DNA from: Mesostigma viride
Taxonomy: Eukaryota > Streptophyta > Mesostigmatophyceae > Mesostigmatales > Mesostigmataceae
DNA: 23,500 nucleotides
Assembly: GCA_009746045.1 (NCBI GenBank)
Contig: RPFO01000050.1
Location: forward strand, 1,880,868-1,904,367
Direction: 5' to 3'
Shown piece after piece: positions 1-9,691 of this stretch; position 1 is the stretch's first letter; each line of letters begins with the position of its first letter. The notes under the pieces were generated by a model. It worked only from the letters and a program-made list of their open reading frames with translations. It was not told where the DNA came from and did no database searches. The position numbers were made by a program, and so were the translations under genes.

Positions 1-1048
1 GACCACATGACCACATGACCACATGACCACATGACCACATGAACACATGAACACATGACCGCATGAACACATGACCACATGACCACATGACCACATGAGC
101 ACATGACCACATGACCACATGACCACATGGCCACATGAACACATGACCCCATGAACACATGACCACATGACCACATGACCACATGACCACATGAACACAT
201 GACCCCATGACCACATGACCCCTTGACCCCATGACCCCATGACCACATGACCACATGACCCCATGACCACATGACCCCATGACCACATGACCCCATGACC
301 ACATGACCACATGACCACATGACCACATGACCACATGACCACATGACCACATGACCCCATGACCCCATGACCACATGACCACATGAGCACATGACCACAT
401 GACCCCATGACCCCATGACCACATGAGCACATGACCACATGACCACATGACCACATGACCACATGACCACATGACCACATGACCACATGACCACATGACC
501 ACATGACCACATGACCACATGACCCCATGACCCCATGACCACATGAGCACATGACCACATGAGCACATGACCACATGAACACATGACCACATGAACACAT
601 GACCACATGACCACATGACCACAGGACCACATGACCACATGACCACATGACCACATGACCACATGAGCACATGACCACATGAACACATGACCCCATGACC
701 ACATGACCACATGACCACATGACCACATGAACACATGACCACATGAACACATGACCCCATGACCACATGACCACATGAACACATGACCACATGACCACAT
801 GACCACATGACCACATGACCACATGACCACATGACCACATGACCACATGACCACATGACCACATGACCACAGGACCACATGACCACATGACCACATGACC
901 ACATGACCACATGAACACATGACCACATGACCACATGACCCCATGACCACATGAACACATGACCACATGAACACATGACCACATGACCACAGGACCACAT
1001 GACCACATGACCACATGACCACATGAACACATGACCACATGACCACCT
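1..1048. repeat. 8-bp satellite, about 131 copies of GACCACAT
   Basis: The window opens inside an uninterrupted tandem array with unit GACCACAT. Variants are single-base changes of the unit: GACCCCAT, GAACACAT, GAGCACAT, GGCCACAT and GACCACAG. The variants are not random. A block of two GACCCCAT units followed by GACCACAT and GAGCACAT units recurs near 353, 401 and 521, and the GACCACAG variant recurs near 618, 864 and 984 in similar surroundings, which points to duplication of multi-unit blocks. The array continues past the left edge. It is not a telomere-type repeat. I see no stop codon in any of the three minus-strand frames, because the sequence contains no TCA, CTA or TTA. Confidence 0.97.
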
Positions 1049-1140
1049 GCCTGCCTACCCACCCACCTGACCACCTGACCACCTGCTTGCCCACCTGACC
1101 ACCTGCCTGCCCACCTGCCTGTTAGGCCTGCCCGCCTGCT
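1049..1140. repeat. Degenerate C-rich repeat at the satellite edge
   Basis: The satellite decays into irregular CCACCTGA, CCACCTGC and CTGC units. This looks like a diverged margin of the same array, where CAT has become CCT. Confidence 0.7.
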
Positions 1141-1932
1141 CGACCACCTCTTCCCCGTCCCTACGCCCACCAGCACACCGCACATCCACTGAACCAGCAA
1201 CACATTCTTATCCATCCACAGCACTGTACTCATTATCGGGTTTGCGGTAGTGTTCCACCTGCCCAGCTCGCAGACTCCGCCGATAGACCGGCTGCCTGCC
1301 CTTGCATCGGTTGGTGGCAGCGTGGACACACGAGGCTGAAAGATTTTTTTTTTTTTTTGGGGGGGGGGGAATGGTGACATCATCCAGATTTACTGTTGTC
1401 CTGCACTTCTTGCATCCTTGCAGCAAAGCCTTCTGGCCTCGGTAGCTGTGGTACCGCCTGCTGCATCCGCACATCAACTGTGCGCCGCTGGTGTAGTAGT
1501 ACAGTTGCTGTACAGTAGTACTAGTCGTCGGTTCGTGCTGCACTGCCATATCAGGGAACCTCATCGCTGCCGTGGTCGCTGGCTGTTCTGTGCCTGGCAC
1601 CTGTCTCTACCACCGTGGCTTGTGCGTTGACATTAAATTTGGCAGGAAGCGCCGCATTTTGCTCATAGGTTCTTTAATCAAAGTATTTTATAAACTGATG
1701 GTGGCTTGCAGCAGTTGATTGACTATGTGGTCTCTGTTGGATACATGGGTACATATCGCTTGGGAAGATAGACCCATCCCGTTGTCATGTCCGATCCTGC
1801 CGCTTCGCAGATCATCTGCACCGACCACTGCCCCTATTTTGTTGCCCCTATTTTCGCTCCCTATTTTGTCGCCCATGTGTCTAAATACCTACCAATGACT
1901 CATTGCTTTGCTGCCCAATTTCCCCGCTGCAG
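1141..1932. other. No supported gene; homopolymer tract
   Basis: I see no convincing gene here. The stretch holds a T15 run directly joined to a G11 run (1344-1369) and a small GTACAG/CTGTAC hairpin (1499-1513). A minus-strand open frame at 1208-1600 has a Cys-x-Cys and a Cys-x-x-Cys pair, but it resembles no family I know and reads through the homopolymers. The last bases before 1933 are pyrimidine-rich and end in CTGCAG, which suits an intron 3' end on the plus strand. Confidence 0.5.
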
Positions 1933-2175
1933 TGCCGGCCCACGCGCAAGAACGGGCTGAAGATGCGGAGGCCATTTATGCTCCCCCTCGCCCCGGGCCC
2001 CCTGAGCATCCACGATGGCATCCTCAAGCGGGCAGACGATGCCAGCAAGGCGGGGGATAAGCTGGATGATGAAGAGGAGGAGGAGGAGGACACGTGGGAG
2101 GGCGCGGAGGGTCATGCCCCCAAGGCGGTTAGACCAGTGACGAGTCCAGCTAAGGGCCCAGCCAAAAGGAAATAG
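1933..2175 (+). CDS. Possible 3'-terminal exon of an unidentified gene (acidic/basic tail)
   Basis: After a pyrimidine-rich tract ending in CTGCAG, a frame stays open for 80 codons to a TAG at 2173-2175. The N-terminal part is basic (TRKNGLKMRRPF). The middle is a strongly acidic block (DDEEEEEED), and the end is Lys/Pro/Ala-rich (SPAKGPAKRK), like the disordered tail of a nuclear or nucleolar protein. GC-rich codons and the splice-like boundary favour a real exon whose upstream exons lie left of the window, which would put the 8-bp satellite in an intron. I recognise no domain. Chance openness in low-complexity DNA is the main alternative. Confidence 0.35.
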   Translation, partial: CRPTRKNGLKMRRPFMLPLAPGPLSIHDGILKRADDASKAGDKLDDEEEEEEDTWEGAEGHAPKAVRPVTSPAKGPAKRK

Positions 2176-2879
2176 ATCCGAGCCGGCATGGTTAAGTACC
2201 TTGTTGGACCTGCAGTTATCAATGTCAATGCGGATCTGTCGATGCAAGGGATCAAGTGTAGGTAGTGCATGTGTTGCTCGTGTGCACCATGTGGTCTGGC
2301 CAGCTTCAAGTTGGTCTCTCCCGATATCGCTGCCATGCGGCATGTCATGCGTTCAGAATGGGTTGTTGCATTCATTGTATACGCCTTGGCATATGCAGCC
2401 GCGGCTAGCACAAGGACATCTTACAAAATGCCTATGTCTATTTGATCTAACAAATACCCAAGACTTCTATTTCTCTTATTTGATATATGCTCTTCTTATA
2501 CTTTTTTGCTTATAGAAATAGGCTTCTTCTCCCCATGTGCTTTTGGATGGCAAGACCAGGGCAAGTGGCTGATGTGATGGATATTAAGTAATTATAGCGT
2601 CTGTTGCGTGAGACACTTAGAGAGCATCTACACATGGACAATGGTCGAGGCCGGCTATACATCAAGACCCTATACATGCGCACAACGGTGCATAGTACGC
2701 TGGACTAGGGAGATCACAGTCGTAACCCGGCCCTGATGAGCACCCTCGATTCAAGGAGACAACCAGCTCAGGCCAGAAATAGGGAGAATCTGGACCATGG
2801 TAGCTCGAGCCTGCCGTAACTTGTCCGCGTTTTCAAGTCGTTCAGGATGATGAATATGAATGGAGATGGAAATGTGTAG
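2176..2879. other. No supported gene
   Basis: Mixed-composition DNA downstream of the possible exon. It may include that gene's 3' UTR, but I find no clear polyadenylation signal, repeat or coding stretch. Confidence 0.5.
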
Positions 2880-3395
2880 CCTTGCAAGGATGCATTACAA
2901 TTGTGCATTGAAATTGTGGCTGGCTTACGTGTAGAGCGACTAGATGACCTAGACGGTGGGGCCGGAAACAGCTTGCTTGATCAGGGCGTGTGTTTCGAGC
3001 GCTTCGACATGCCGCCGGAGGAGACCCCAGACTCTCTTCTCGACGAGCTGAAGAAATAGCTCTTGGCGTGCATGGAGCTGCCAGGTGCGGCACTGCAGGG
3101 CGCCTACCGCCTGCCCCATCCACGGGCCAAGGCTGGGCCCCCTCCAGTGGTCCTCACCTTCAGCGATATCACAGCCCGAGTTCGGTTCCTCTCTCGCCGC
3201 AAGAAGCTGGTGGACACCTCCTGGTCGCTTGACGACGACCTGACACCAGCCCAGCAGCAGCAACGCCGCGATCAGCCGTGGCCCGACTACATCCGTCACA
3301 AGACCAACCCCGAGAAGCCCCAAGTGTACTGGCGGGGCGGGTACCTCTATGTCAACAAGAAACTGTGGAAGCCCCCCTGGGCTTCCCCGGGATAG
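2880..3395 (+). pseudogene. Non-LTR retrotransposon ORF1-like fragment, one in-frame stop
   Basis: One frame reads from 2880 to a TAG at 3393-3395 with a single internal stop (TAG, 3057-3059). The part after the stop follows the order seen in the C-terminal domain of LINE ORF1 proteins: a leucine-rich stretch, a strand containing PPVVLTFSDITARVRFL, a basic RRKK turn, DDDLTPAQQQQRRDQ, and a last strand with YWRGGYLYVNKK. ORF1p is an RNA-binding chaperone that coats the element's transcript. The in-frame stop and the lack of a convincing ATG mark a dead copy. It lies upstream of the plus-strand RT fragment and in the same orientation, so both may come from one insertion that lost its middle. 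The family call is from memory of domain shape, not from a search. Confidence 0.5.
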
Positions 3396-3980
3396 AGCAC
3401 TCCAGCTAGTTGTCTAGATGGGGGCAATCGATGATGGGATAGCTTAGGCATTACAGCACTTGAAACGATATTAGCGCACAGCGTTATAGTACCTTCAATT
3501 AGCTCTGGCACCTAGTTGTGGGCATCAGCTTGCGCCTTAGCCGACGTCTTGAGCCCACCTCACATTTGTAGCATAAGCTATGCGTCAGCCTACCTATGGT
3601 ATTGCACTGGTTGTATTGCACCCACAGTGTTGCGCCCCGGCATGATGCACCATGCCGTGGAGAGAGCGCTCTGTGGCCTGCCCACTTGCGGCAGTGAGAG
3701 AAGCTATAGGGCGCCCTCCCTCCTTCTCGCTGTGTATATAGGGTTGAAGGTTCCTTTACTCTGTATTGGCACCCACATGACGCAGTCACGTGCTTACTTA
3801 CTAATTATTAATTAATTCGAGCCTAACTGGTCGGGAGTGTGTAGTGGTGAGCACCATTCGGCTATTGCTGCGATCGCTCTCGGCCCACCATTTACGAGGA
3901 AATACCCGCAAATGGAAAACCCCTGAAAATTAAGGTCTAGCTAGTCAGTCATGTTACGTTAGCCATGCCATGTTTCCTTC
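3396..3980. other. Gap between the two retrotransposon fragments
   Basis: An intact element would have its endonuclease domain here. I see no such motifs and no other gene. The sequence is mixed, with a short TTAATTAATTAA-like patch near 3806. Confidence 0.5.
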
Positions 3981-5362
3981 GCCAGGGGCAGCCGTCGCCA
4001 GCAGTTACACGCCATTCCGCCCCCGGGTGACTTTTCAGTGATCCTCCGCGGTATCGCTGCCAAGTACCGTCTGGCTGCCCGCACCCTCCCCTCCAGGTTG
4101 CCTCCGCGCTGACAGCTTGCTGTCCACCGCCACGCACCGACAGTGGTCGCCGCTAGGCAGATGCTCCATCGCAATAGGGACCTGACCGCCAAGCCTGGGC
4201 TGCAAGCGGCTCTGCGGGTCGCCTACGACCAGGCCGAGAAGGCAGACGCTCAGCAGATGGTCAAGGACCTGCGCAGCTGCCAGCAGAAGCACGACGGCAA
4301 GGGGGCCTGGTTCTGGTACAAGCGCCTCGGGCACCCGGACGGCCTCGGCCGGCCCCACCGCCACGATGTTCCCGGCGCACCGGCCAAGCGGCTTCGTACC
4401 TGGGCCGCAGCCACTGCAGAGGTCGTGGGGACAGCTGCACCGCCCCCCGGCCCCTGCTACCAGCCGCCGCCGCGCCCGCCCGGCCGCCCTGGCCGGCGAC
4501 CCATGCAGCCGGGCCCCCGGCCCCGCCCAGGTCAGCGGTGGACTACCTAGTCCCCCCGCTGATCGGCCCGCTTGGCGACCCGTCAGACATGCCTCCTTTC
4601 ACCTCCCGCGAGGTCACGGAGGCAGTCCAGCGTCTGCGTTACGCCGCCGCCACAGGCTCTGAGGCTCAGACGAGATTCCGGCCGCGGTCGTTAAACTCGC
4701 AGCCAAGTAATTTGAGGATCGACACTGGTGACAGTCATGCTGCTCTTCCGGGACATCGATCTGCAACCGCATTCTGCTGTCGTCGCAACCGCCCCCAGCG
4801 GCCTGGCAACACAGTTTTCGCACGATGCTAGCTGTACAAGAACAAGGGGTCGCCCGCCGACCCCGGCAACTATAGAGGGGTGTGCATCCAAAGTGCCCTC
4901 CTCAAGCTTCACATGCGGCTCATCCTGAACCGCCTGCGCACGGCCCTGCCGGGACGGCCATGTGCACACCTCAGCGAGACTCAGCACGTCGGCTTCCGTC
5001 CAGGCCGCAACACAGTACAACATGCACTCTTCACTACTCGGCGCCTTGTGGTTAAGAACTGCATCGCCTTCAGCCTGGTGAGTCCCCTCTGCACCTTGTG
5101 CTGGTGGACTTTATCAAAGCCTTCGATTCGGTTTTCTGGCCTGCGCTGTGGGACATCCTCGCTCTGTTCCGGATCCCCCGCCCCCTTATCAGTTGCTGTC
5201 ATCCGCAACCTGTATGAAGGTAGTCCACCTGACTTCGGTGCGCACTTCCTACGGGACCACGCCACCATATGGTTACAGCAGGGGTGTGGGCACCGCGGCC
5301 CGAATCGCTATCAAATGCCATACGCGGTCACACGCGCGGAGCCACCACAGACTTGGGGGTGA
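3981..5362 (+). pseudogene. Decayed non-LTR retrotransposon reverse transcriptase
   Basis: Coding similarity is spread over several plus frames. The endonuclease-RT linker reads 3981-4540 with a TGA at 4113-4115 and contains AWFWYKRLG. Next come an RT entry block (MPPFTSREVTEAVQRLRYAA), a block with NKGSPADPGNYRGVCIQSAL, and the RT thumb-side block ILNRLRTAL...ETQHVGFRPGRN. RT motif A (LVLVDFIKAFDSVFW) is coded from 5095. A QQGC near 5283 is probably motif B. The YADD active-site block and everything after it are missing, so the copy is truncated at its 3' end. Multiple frameshifts show that it is inactive. The same YKNKGSP...NYRGVCIQSA and ILNRLR...GFR signature occurs in the minus-strand copy at 7660-9148, so the two belong to the same or sister families. 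Confidence 0.8.
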
Positions 5363-5746
5363 TCTCCTTCATCTCTACTTGCCAGCTACTTCCTTGTTGC
5401 GTATCATCTGCCTCCATATTACAGACAAACCAGGAGGCTGCCCGGGTGTGAGCCCGTCACGTCTAGTGTAGCACATGTCCATGCCGAGTCTATCACAAAA
5501 AGTCCACGGGTGGCGGCCCTGCCGCGCGCAGCCTGGGTCACGCCAGGTGAGGACATATCGCCCAGGCTGGGCGGGCTAGCTTGGTGCCAGCTAGCTAGTC
5601 TATCTGATCGGTGTCTACCTGATCTGTGCGGACGGGCCAGGTGCCCGGCTAGTCCCAGGCGCCTGTGCCTAATAATGTGGGAAACATAGCCGGCAAATCA
5701 GCGTACAAATCCTCATTACTAATGTGCAAACAAAAGGGGATGTTAA
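5363..5746. other. No supported gene
   Basis: GC-rich DNA after the retrotransposon break point, with several short CTAGCTAG-type repeats (5575-5605) and nothing that reads as a gene. Confidence 0.5.
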
Positions 5747-6412
5747 GGGGACTCGCACGTCCAAAAGCCTGAAAAACAGACTTTAGTGAGTATCAGTTCC
5801 AATGCACATGGGAACCATCTAGTGATGATTGGGTACCACAAATATGATGTTTGGACATTCATACCACCACTTGTTGGGGGTACTACCCCCAACCACGCAC
5901 CGGTGGCGAGCTTAAAATAGAAAAAGACGCTATTTATGAGATATTTTGCCCAAGACAAACCACTTGTCTAAATGACCTGCCCATACATACCTGCAAAGTT
6001 CCCCCACTTTTTTAAAAGCTGGGCTATTTACATGGCCAAAATGGTCACATTTGTTTGAGTTATTAATTTTCCCGCAAAATGGGTACTTTTTTGAGCCAAA
6101 AAAAATAAATCAAATCATTAACACATCAGATTGGGTCATCCATACATGCGATATTCCACTGAGTGGGGGGAAACACAACCCCAAAGTTTGAGCTCATTCT
6201 GACAAGCGTAGCTCAAGTTATTGATTTTCCTGTGATGCCACCTGGGTAGACGCTAAAAGAGAATTGAGCTAGTGCTGAGCCAAAATGACATCTGTTTTGC
6301 TACCCTAGACACCCAAAAACATGCCCACTTTGATCACGGAGTGTGAGGAGGATGTCCGGAGCGTCATACGCCCCACCCCTCCATCGGCACAGCCAGCCTT
6401 GTGAGTCTACCC
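5747..6412. mobile_element. Weak candidate: TTAA-flanked non-autonomous element
   Basis: The stretch is bounded by TTAA on both sides (5743-5746 and 6413-6416). Its ends are loosely inverted: GGGGACTCGCAC on the left against GGGTAGACTCACA on the reversed right end, sharing GGG and GACTCRCA. The interior is AT-richer than its surroundings and has no coding capacity. The inverted match is short and TTAA is a common tetramer, so chance is a serious alternative. Confidence 0.22.
5873..5893. other. Perfect 9-bp hairpin with 3-nt loop
   Basis: GTTGGGGGT and ACCCCCAAC pair perfectly around an ACT loop. It lies inside the weak TTAA-flanked element and could be a structural part of it. I know of no function. 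Confidence 0.6.
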
Positions 6413-6416
6413 TTAA

Positions 6417-7031
6417 CAACAAGGCTGGTAGGACGACACGCCTGAGCAGCATATGTCATGCCTATCTCAGGCTAATAATGTGTGATTTTGTGCCAACAAC
6501 CAAGTTGTTCCACCCAACAACACATTAAAAACCCTGTTCCGAAATGCCCAACAAGCCGGACATGTGGAGGACCACACACGCAGTATATAAAGAGAAAATA
6601 AGCTGACTTTTTATCCAGCCAACCTGTGGCTAGCTGCTCTGGTTAGCATGACAAAGGCTATCATTTACTCAGTGGGAAAGGTGAAGAGACCATTGGAACA
6701 ACCTACCTGACGCATGTGCCACCAAAGCATTGTGTCCCGCAAAATGCACACTGCCTCCTTTCTAACAAGCACGAGCCACTTTCTTTAGGAGACAGGTGCC
6801 AGCTCGTCAGTGTCTGGGAAAATGATGCCGCTGCTTAGGAAGACCGCGTGAATTTCCTCGAACACAACTGTCTATAAAGCAAAAGAAATTTCAGAGAAGC
6901 ATGGAAATAAAAGCATTACACCTTCCCGACAGGTTGTGGGCCACGCGCTGCAGCAAGCCAGCCACGTCACAGACGAACTTGCTAAAAAACATCCAGGAAT
7001 CTAGCGATGCAGCGCCAGGACCCGCAAGTTC
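6417..7031. other. No supported gene; TATA-like motif
   Basis: AT-moderate DNA. A TATATAAA motif at about 6583-6590 could be a core promoter for something to its right, but the next open frame begins about 440 nt away and is itself uncertain. Confidence 0.4.
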
Positions 7032-7535
7032 ATGGCTGCATCTGGCCGGAAACAAGGCAAAAAGCTTACGCTCAACGAGCTAAGAAAGCAGGAAAGCGCT
7101 ATCTTAGGACGTTTAATACAAGAACGTACCATAACGGGCATTTATTCGTGCCCAGGCGCACAAGAAAGGCCACCCTTTCATGGAGAGGTCGGGCGCGCAT
7201 CGCGCAGGCCTAATGTTATCTTACCGCAAAATGACGGGAAAGGTAAAGATAGCAGCGGGAATTTTTACGGCTTTAGAAACATCATTAAACTAGCTTCCAT
7301 TAGGACCATCAAAACTGGCAACAATCGACAATCACTACCTGCAGGCATCCATTATACTTTATTCATCCCGACAGAAATTCAGGCCGGACCCCCCCTGCCG
7401 ATGGTAAAGAAAAAGAGCCCGCGACATTATAGATCGCAACTATCCCACCATAAATTAGAATCAGTAACTAATTTTCTCCAAGAATCGAGCATTTTTTCTG
7501 CTTTCCGCGAGCCAGATTTGTCACGTTTCGTCTAA
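7032..7535 (+). CDS. Unrecognised ORF, 167 codons
   Basis: An ATG-initiated frame runs to TAA 7533-7535. The product is basic and hydrophilic, beginning MAASGRKQGKKLTLNELRKQ and ending EPDLSRFV, with no signal peptide or membrane segment. The first 40 residues could form a charged helix. The frame ends just before the hairpin cluster and the 3' end of the minus-strand LINE. I know no homologous family. It may be a chance ORF, a terminal exon, or part of an unrecognised element. Alternative frames are open over part of it, which weakens the case. Confidence 0.25.
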   Translation: MAASGRKQGKKLTLNELRKQESAILGRLIQERTITGIYSCPGAQERPPFHGEVGRASRRPNVILPQNDGKGKDSSGNFYGFRNIIKLASIRTIKTGNNRQSLPAGIHYTLFIPTEIQAGPPLPMVKKKSPRHYRSQLSHHKLESVTNFLQESSIFSAFREPDLSRFV

Positions 7536-7563
7536 AAGCAGTCACCATGGCCACTTCCGCAAG

Positions 7564-7645
7564 GGGTGCGCGCACCGTGCACCCACTTTTCGCGGTACGG
7601 AGGGTACCGCGGAATTTTTTTGGCGCGGAAAATATTCGCCGCGCC
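7564..7645. other. Cluster of three perfect GC-rich hairpins
   Basis: Three inverted repeats follow one another. The first is GGGTGC/GCACCC (7564-7569 and 7579-7584), which also contains the palindrome GGTGCGCGCACC. The second is CGCGGTAC/GTACCGCG with a GGAGG loop (7591-7611). The third is GGCGCGG/CCGCGCC with a 10-nt AT-rich loop (7622-7645). They sit just beyond the last recognisable RT-family codons of the minus-strand retrotransposon, so they may be its structured 3' end. Some LINE families need 3' stem-loops for template recognition, but that role here is inference. Confidence 0.7.
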
Positions 7646-7659
7646 GAGTCCCCTTAAGG

Positions 7660-9148
7660 GCCTTGCGCAGCATCTTGGTGACATTGCACCATCGAGTCGT
7701 TGCTCCAGCTCCTGCGTCAGTGTCCAGGTCTCGGCGCCATAGGTCAGGATCGTTGAGAATGACGACCTTGAAGAGGTCACGCTTGACGATCCGGTGTAGG
7801 GCGGGGTTGCTCCACCAGCGGCGGTGGTCATGGAGTTGCGCCCATGCCATGCCGATCCGTGTCGTCAGGTCGTCCTCGCAGTCGGGAAGCCAACTGCCGA
7901 GCAGCTTGAAGCGGCCGCCTGAAGTAGGGTAGTTGACCTAGGTGTCGTCTAAGAGGCGGCCGGAGTGTGGGTGGGGACCGTGCCATGCCGAGGGCCAGGG
8001 CCTCCGTTTTGGGGCTGCTTTCTAGACCAACCGCCCGATCGAGCCTCGAGCGCCAGGCAGTCCAGCCAAAGTTGGGCAGACTCTGGCTTCTCGATGAGTG
8101 TGACTGTGTCGTCGTCGGCATAAATGAGGTCAGCTAGTAAATTCTGCTTGTTAGTCGGCCCCCCTTCTCCAAGCTCGTTCGTGATCGCTACATAGGCCAG
8201 GGGCACGGCCTGCAATGCTAGCAAAGCGAGCACATGCCTGGCGCATAACATAATCCACTACAATATTAAACACGTACGGCGACATGCAGGACGCAACCCT
8301 GCCAGACGCTGGTCTGCAGTGGGCATGGCGGGGTAAAGCCGTGTTGAGTGCGCACCGAAGTGGTCGACACCTCATACACAGCGTGCGGATGGTGGTAATC
8401 ACTAATCAGGGAAGTGGGGACGCGAGCGCGAGCAAGTACAGCCCATAGAGCGTCCCAAAGGACAGAATTATCGAAAGCCTCAAGTGATGAAGTCGACGAA
8501 GATCAGGATGGCGGGAAACTCACCAGGTTGCAGGAGAGAGATTTCCTCGAAGAGGCAACGCCCGACGAAGATGGCCATATGACGTTGTTGCGACGAAAGC
8601 CCATTTGACTTTCCCCTAGGTGACAGTCGAGAGCAGAACGAAGGCGGTTGAGGATATGCGCATGGACAACTTGAGCATGCGGCGCTCTGGATGCAGACTC
8701 CTCGGTAGTTGGCGGGGTCATCCGACGGGGGAACCTTTGTTTTTGTACAGCATTATTAATACGGTAACTGTGCTGCCACTCAGGAATCGGCGGCGCGTCG
8801 GCAAGCAGGATCCGGTTGCAGACGTCAAGCAGGAACCCCGTGAGCGCCGTCAGCTTAATTAATCACCGGGGCGGGGAGCTGGTCAGGTCCAAAGGCGGCG
8901 TAGAAGCGGAGTTGCTTGGCGGCGGTGCTCAGCTCGAGCTCGGTGAACGGCGGTAGCTCGTTGGGGTCGGTCAAGGGTTCCGTCAGGGCTGGGTATGTGT
9001 AGTCCTGCTCAGCGGCGGGCGGCGTGGGCGGCGCAGGGACGTCCGCAGGCGCTACTACTGCCATGGGCGCGCGGCCGCCAGAGGGCCAAGCGGCGGAGGC
9101 GGCGGGCCCGGGCGCCGAGCAGCCGGGACTGCATGGGAGGAATACCAC
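7660..9148 (-). pseudogene. Decayed non-LTR retrotransposon RT domain (minus-strand copy)
   Basis: Read right to left, several frames carry RT blocks in the correct order. They are LPPFTELELSTAAKQLRF with GPDQLP (about 9090-8870), ILNRLRSAL...GESQMGFRR (about 8665-8580), motif A ILIFVDFI (about 8515-8490) broken by a TGA, motif B region GCVLSPYVFNIVVDYVMRQ (about 8300-8230), and the catalytic YADD at 8122-8111. A C-terminal block follows, with SNPALHRIVKRDLFKVVIL and YGAETWTLT, ending in RCCARPL or MLRKAL near 7665. RT copies the element's RNA at the nicked target. Frameshifts and stops between almost every block make it inactive. It is convergent with the plus-strand copy at 3981-5362. Confidence 0.88.
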
Positions 9149-9691
9149 TGGTCGAGCTGCTGCTGCGGTGAGCTAGAGAGCGTCCGCGGCGCCGGCTGCG
9201 CGCCGCCGGCGGGCCGTTGGGCGTACGACGCAGGCGGGTCCAGGCGTACTTGCCGTGCTGGTCCTTGATGAGGTGGGCGAAGTATACTGGCGGACATGGA
9301 GGTCCTCCTACTCCTTGGTCGCCTGCCGCGGATGGCCGAGTGGTAATCGGCTTTGAGGCGGGCGTAGCGGGCGGGGTCGCGGTTGTCGCGCAGGGCTTGC
9401 CGGGCCTGGATGACGGTGGGGAGCCGGTGCAGGCTGGTGAAGCGGGGCGGGCGGCGGGGGGGCTGCCAGCAGGGCCCCGGCCGCGGGCAGCTTGCTAGCG
9501 AGGTGCCGAAGGGCCGATGCCGGGCCGGCAGGGAACAGCTGGGCGTGGCTGGCCGGGATGTCCAGCGCATCGACGAACGTCTCTGCCGCGCGCTTGTGGG
9601 CGTGTTTTTTAGGGAAGTCCTCCAGAGCGTCGTCAGATTTCTCAAGCAATTGTACGTAGTGTGCGCGAATCAGGTGGTGCCACGCACGTGC
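9149..9691 (-). pseudogene. Endonuclease-RT linker of the minus-strand retrotransposon
   Basis: This GC-rich segment connects the endonuclease and RT parts. It is Pro/Arg/Ala-rich and contains RLKADYHSAIR in one frame, comparable in place and character to the linker of the plus-strand copy. At least two frame changes are needed to read through it. Large open frames on the opposite strand here are GC-bias shadows. Confidence 0.6.

Noticed and set aside
1-1048. CRISPR array or telomere
   Set aside because: The repeats are contiguous 8-mers without spacers and do not match telomeric G/T-rich units. The window is clearly eukaryotic.
1208-1600. 130-codon minus ORF with Cys pairs
   Set aside because: It reads through T15G11 as a Pro/Lys run and matches no family. 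The Cys spacing is not a known zinc motif.
1881-2093. Minus ORF starting with a Ser run
   Set aside because: It is the antisense shadow of the Glu/Asp codon run in the plus-strand candidate exon.
7649-7660. CCCTTAAGGG palindrome as another piggyBac-type target
   Set aside because: It is a single short palindrome with no partner boundary that I could find.
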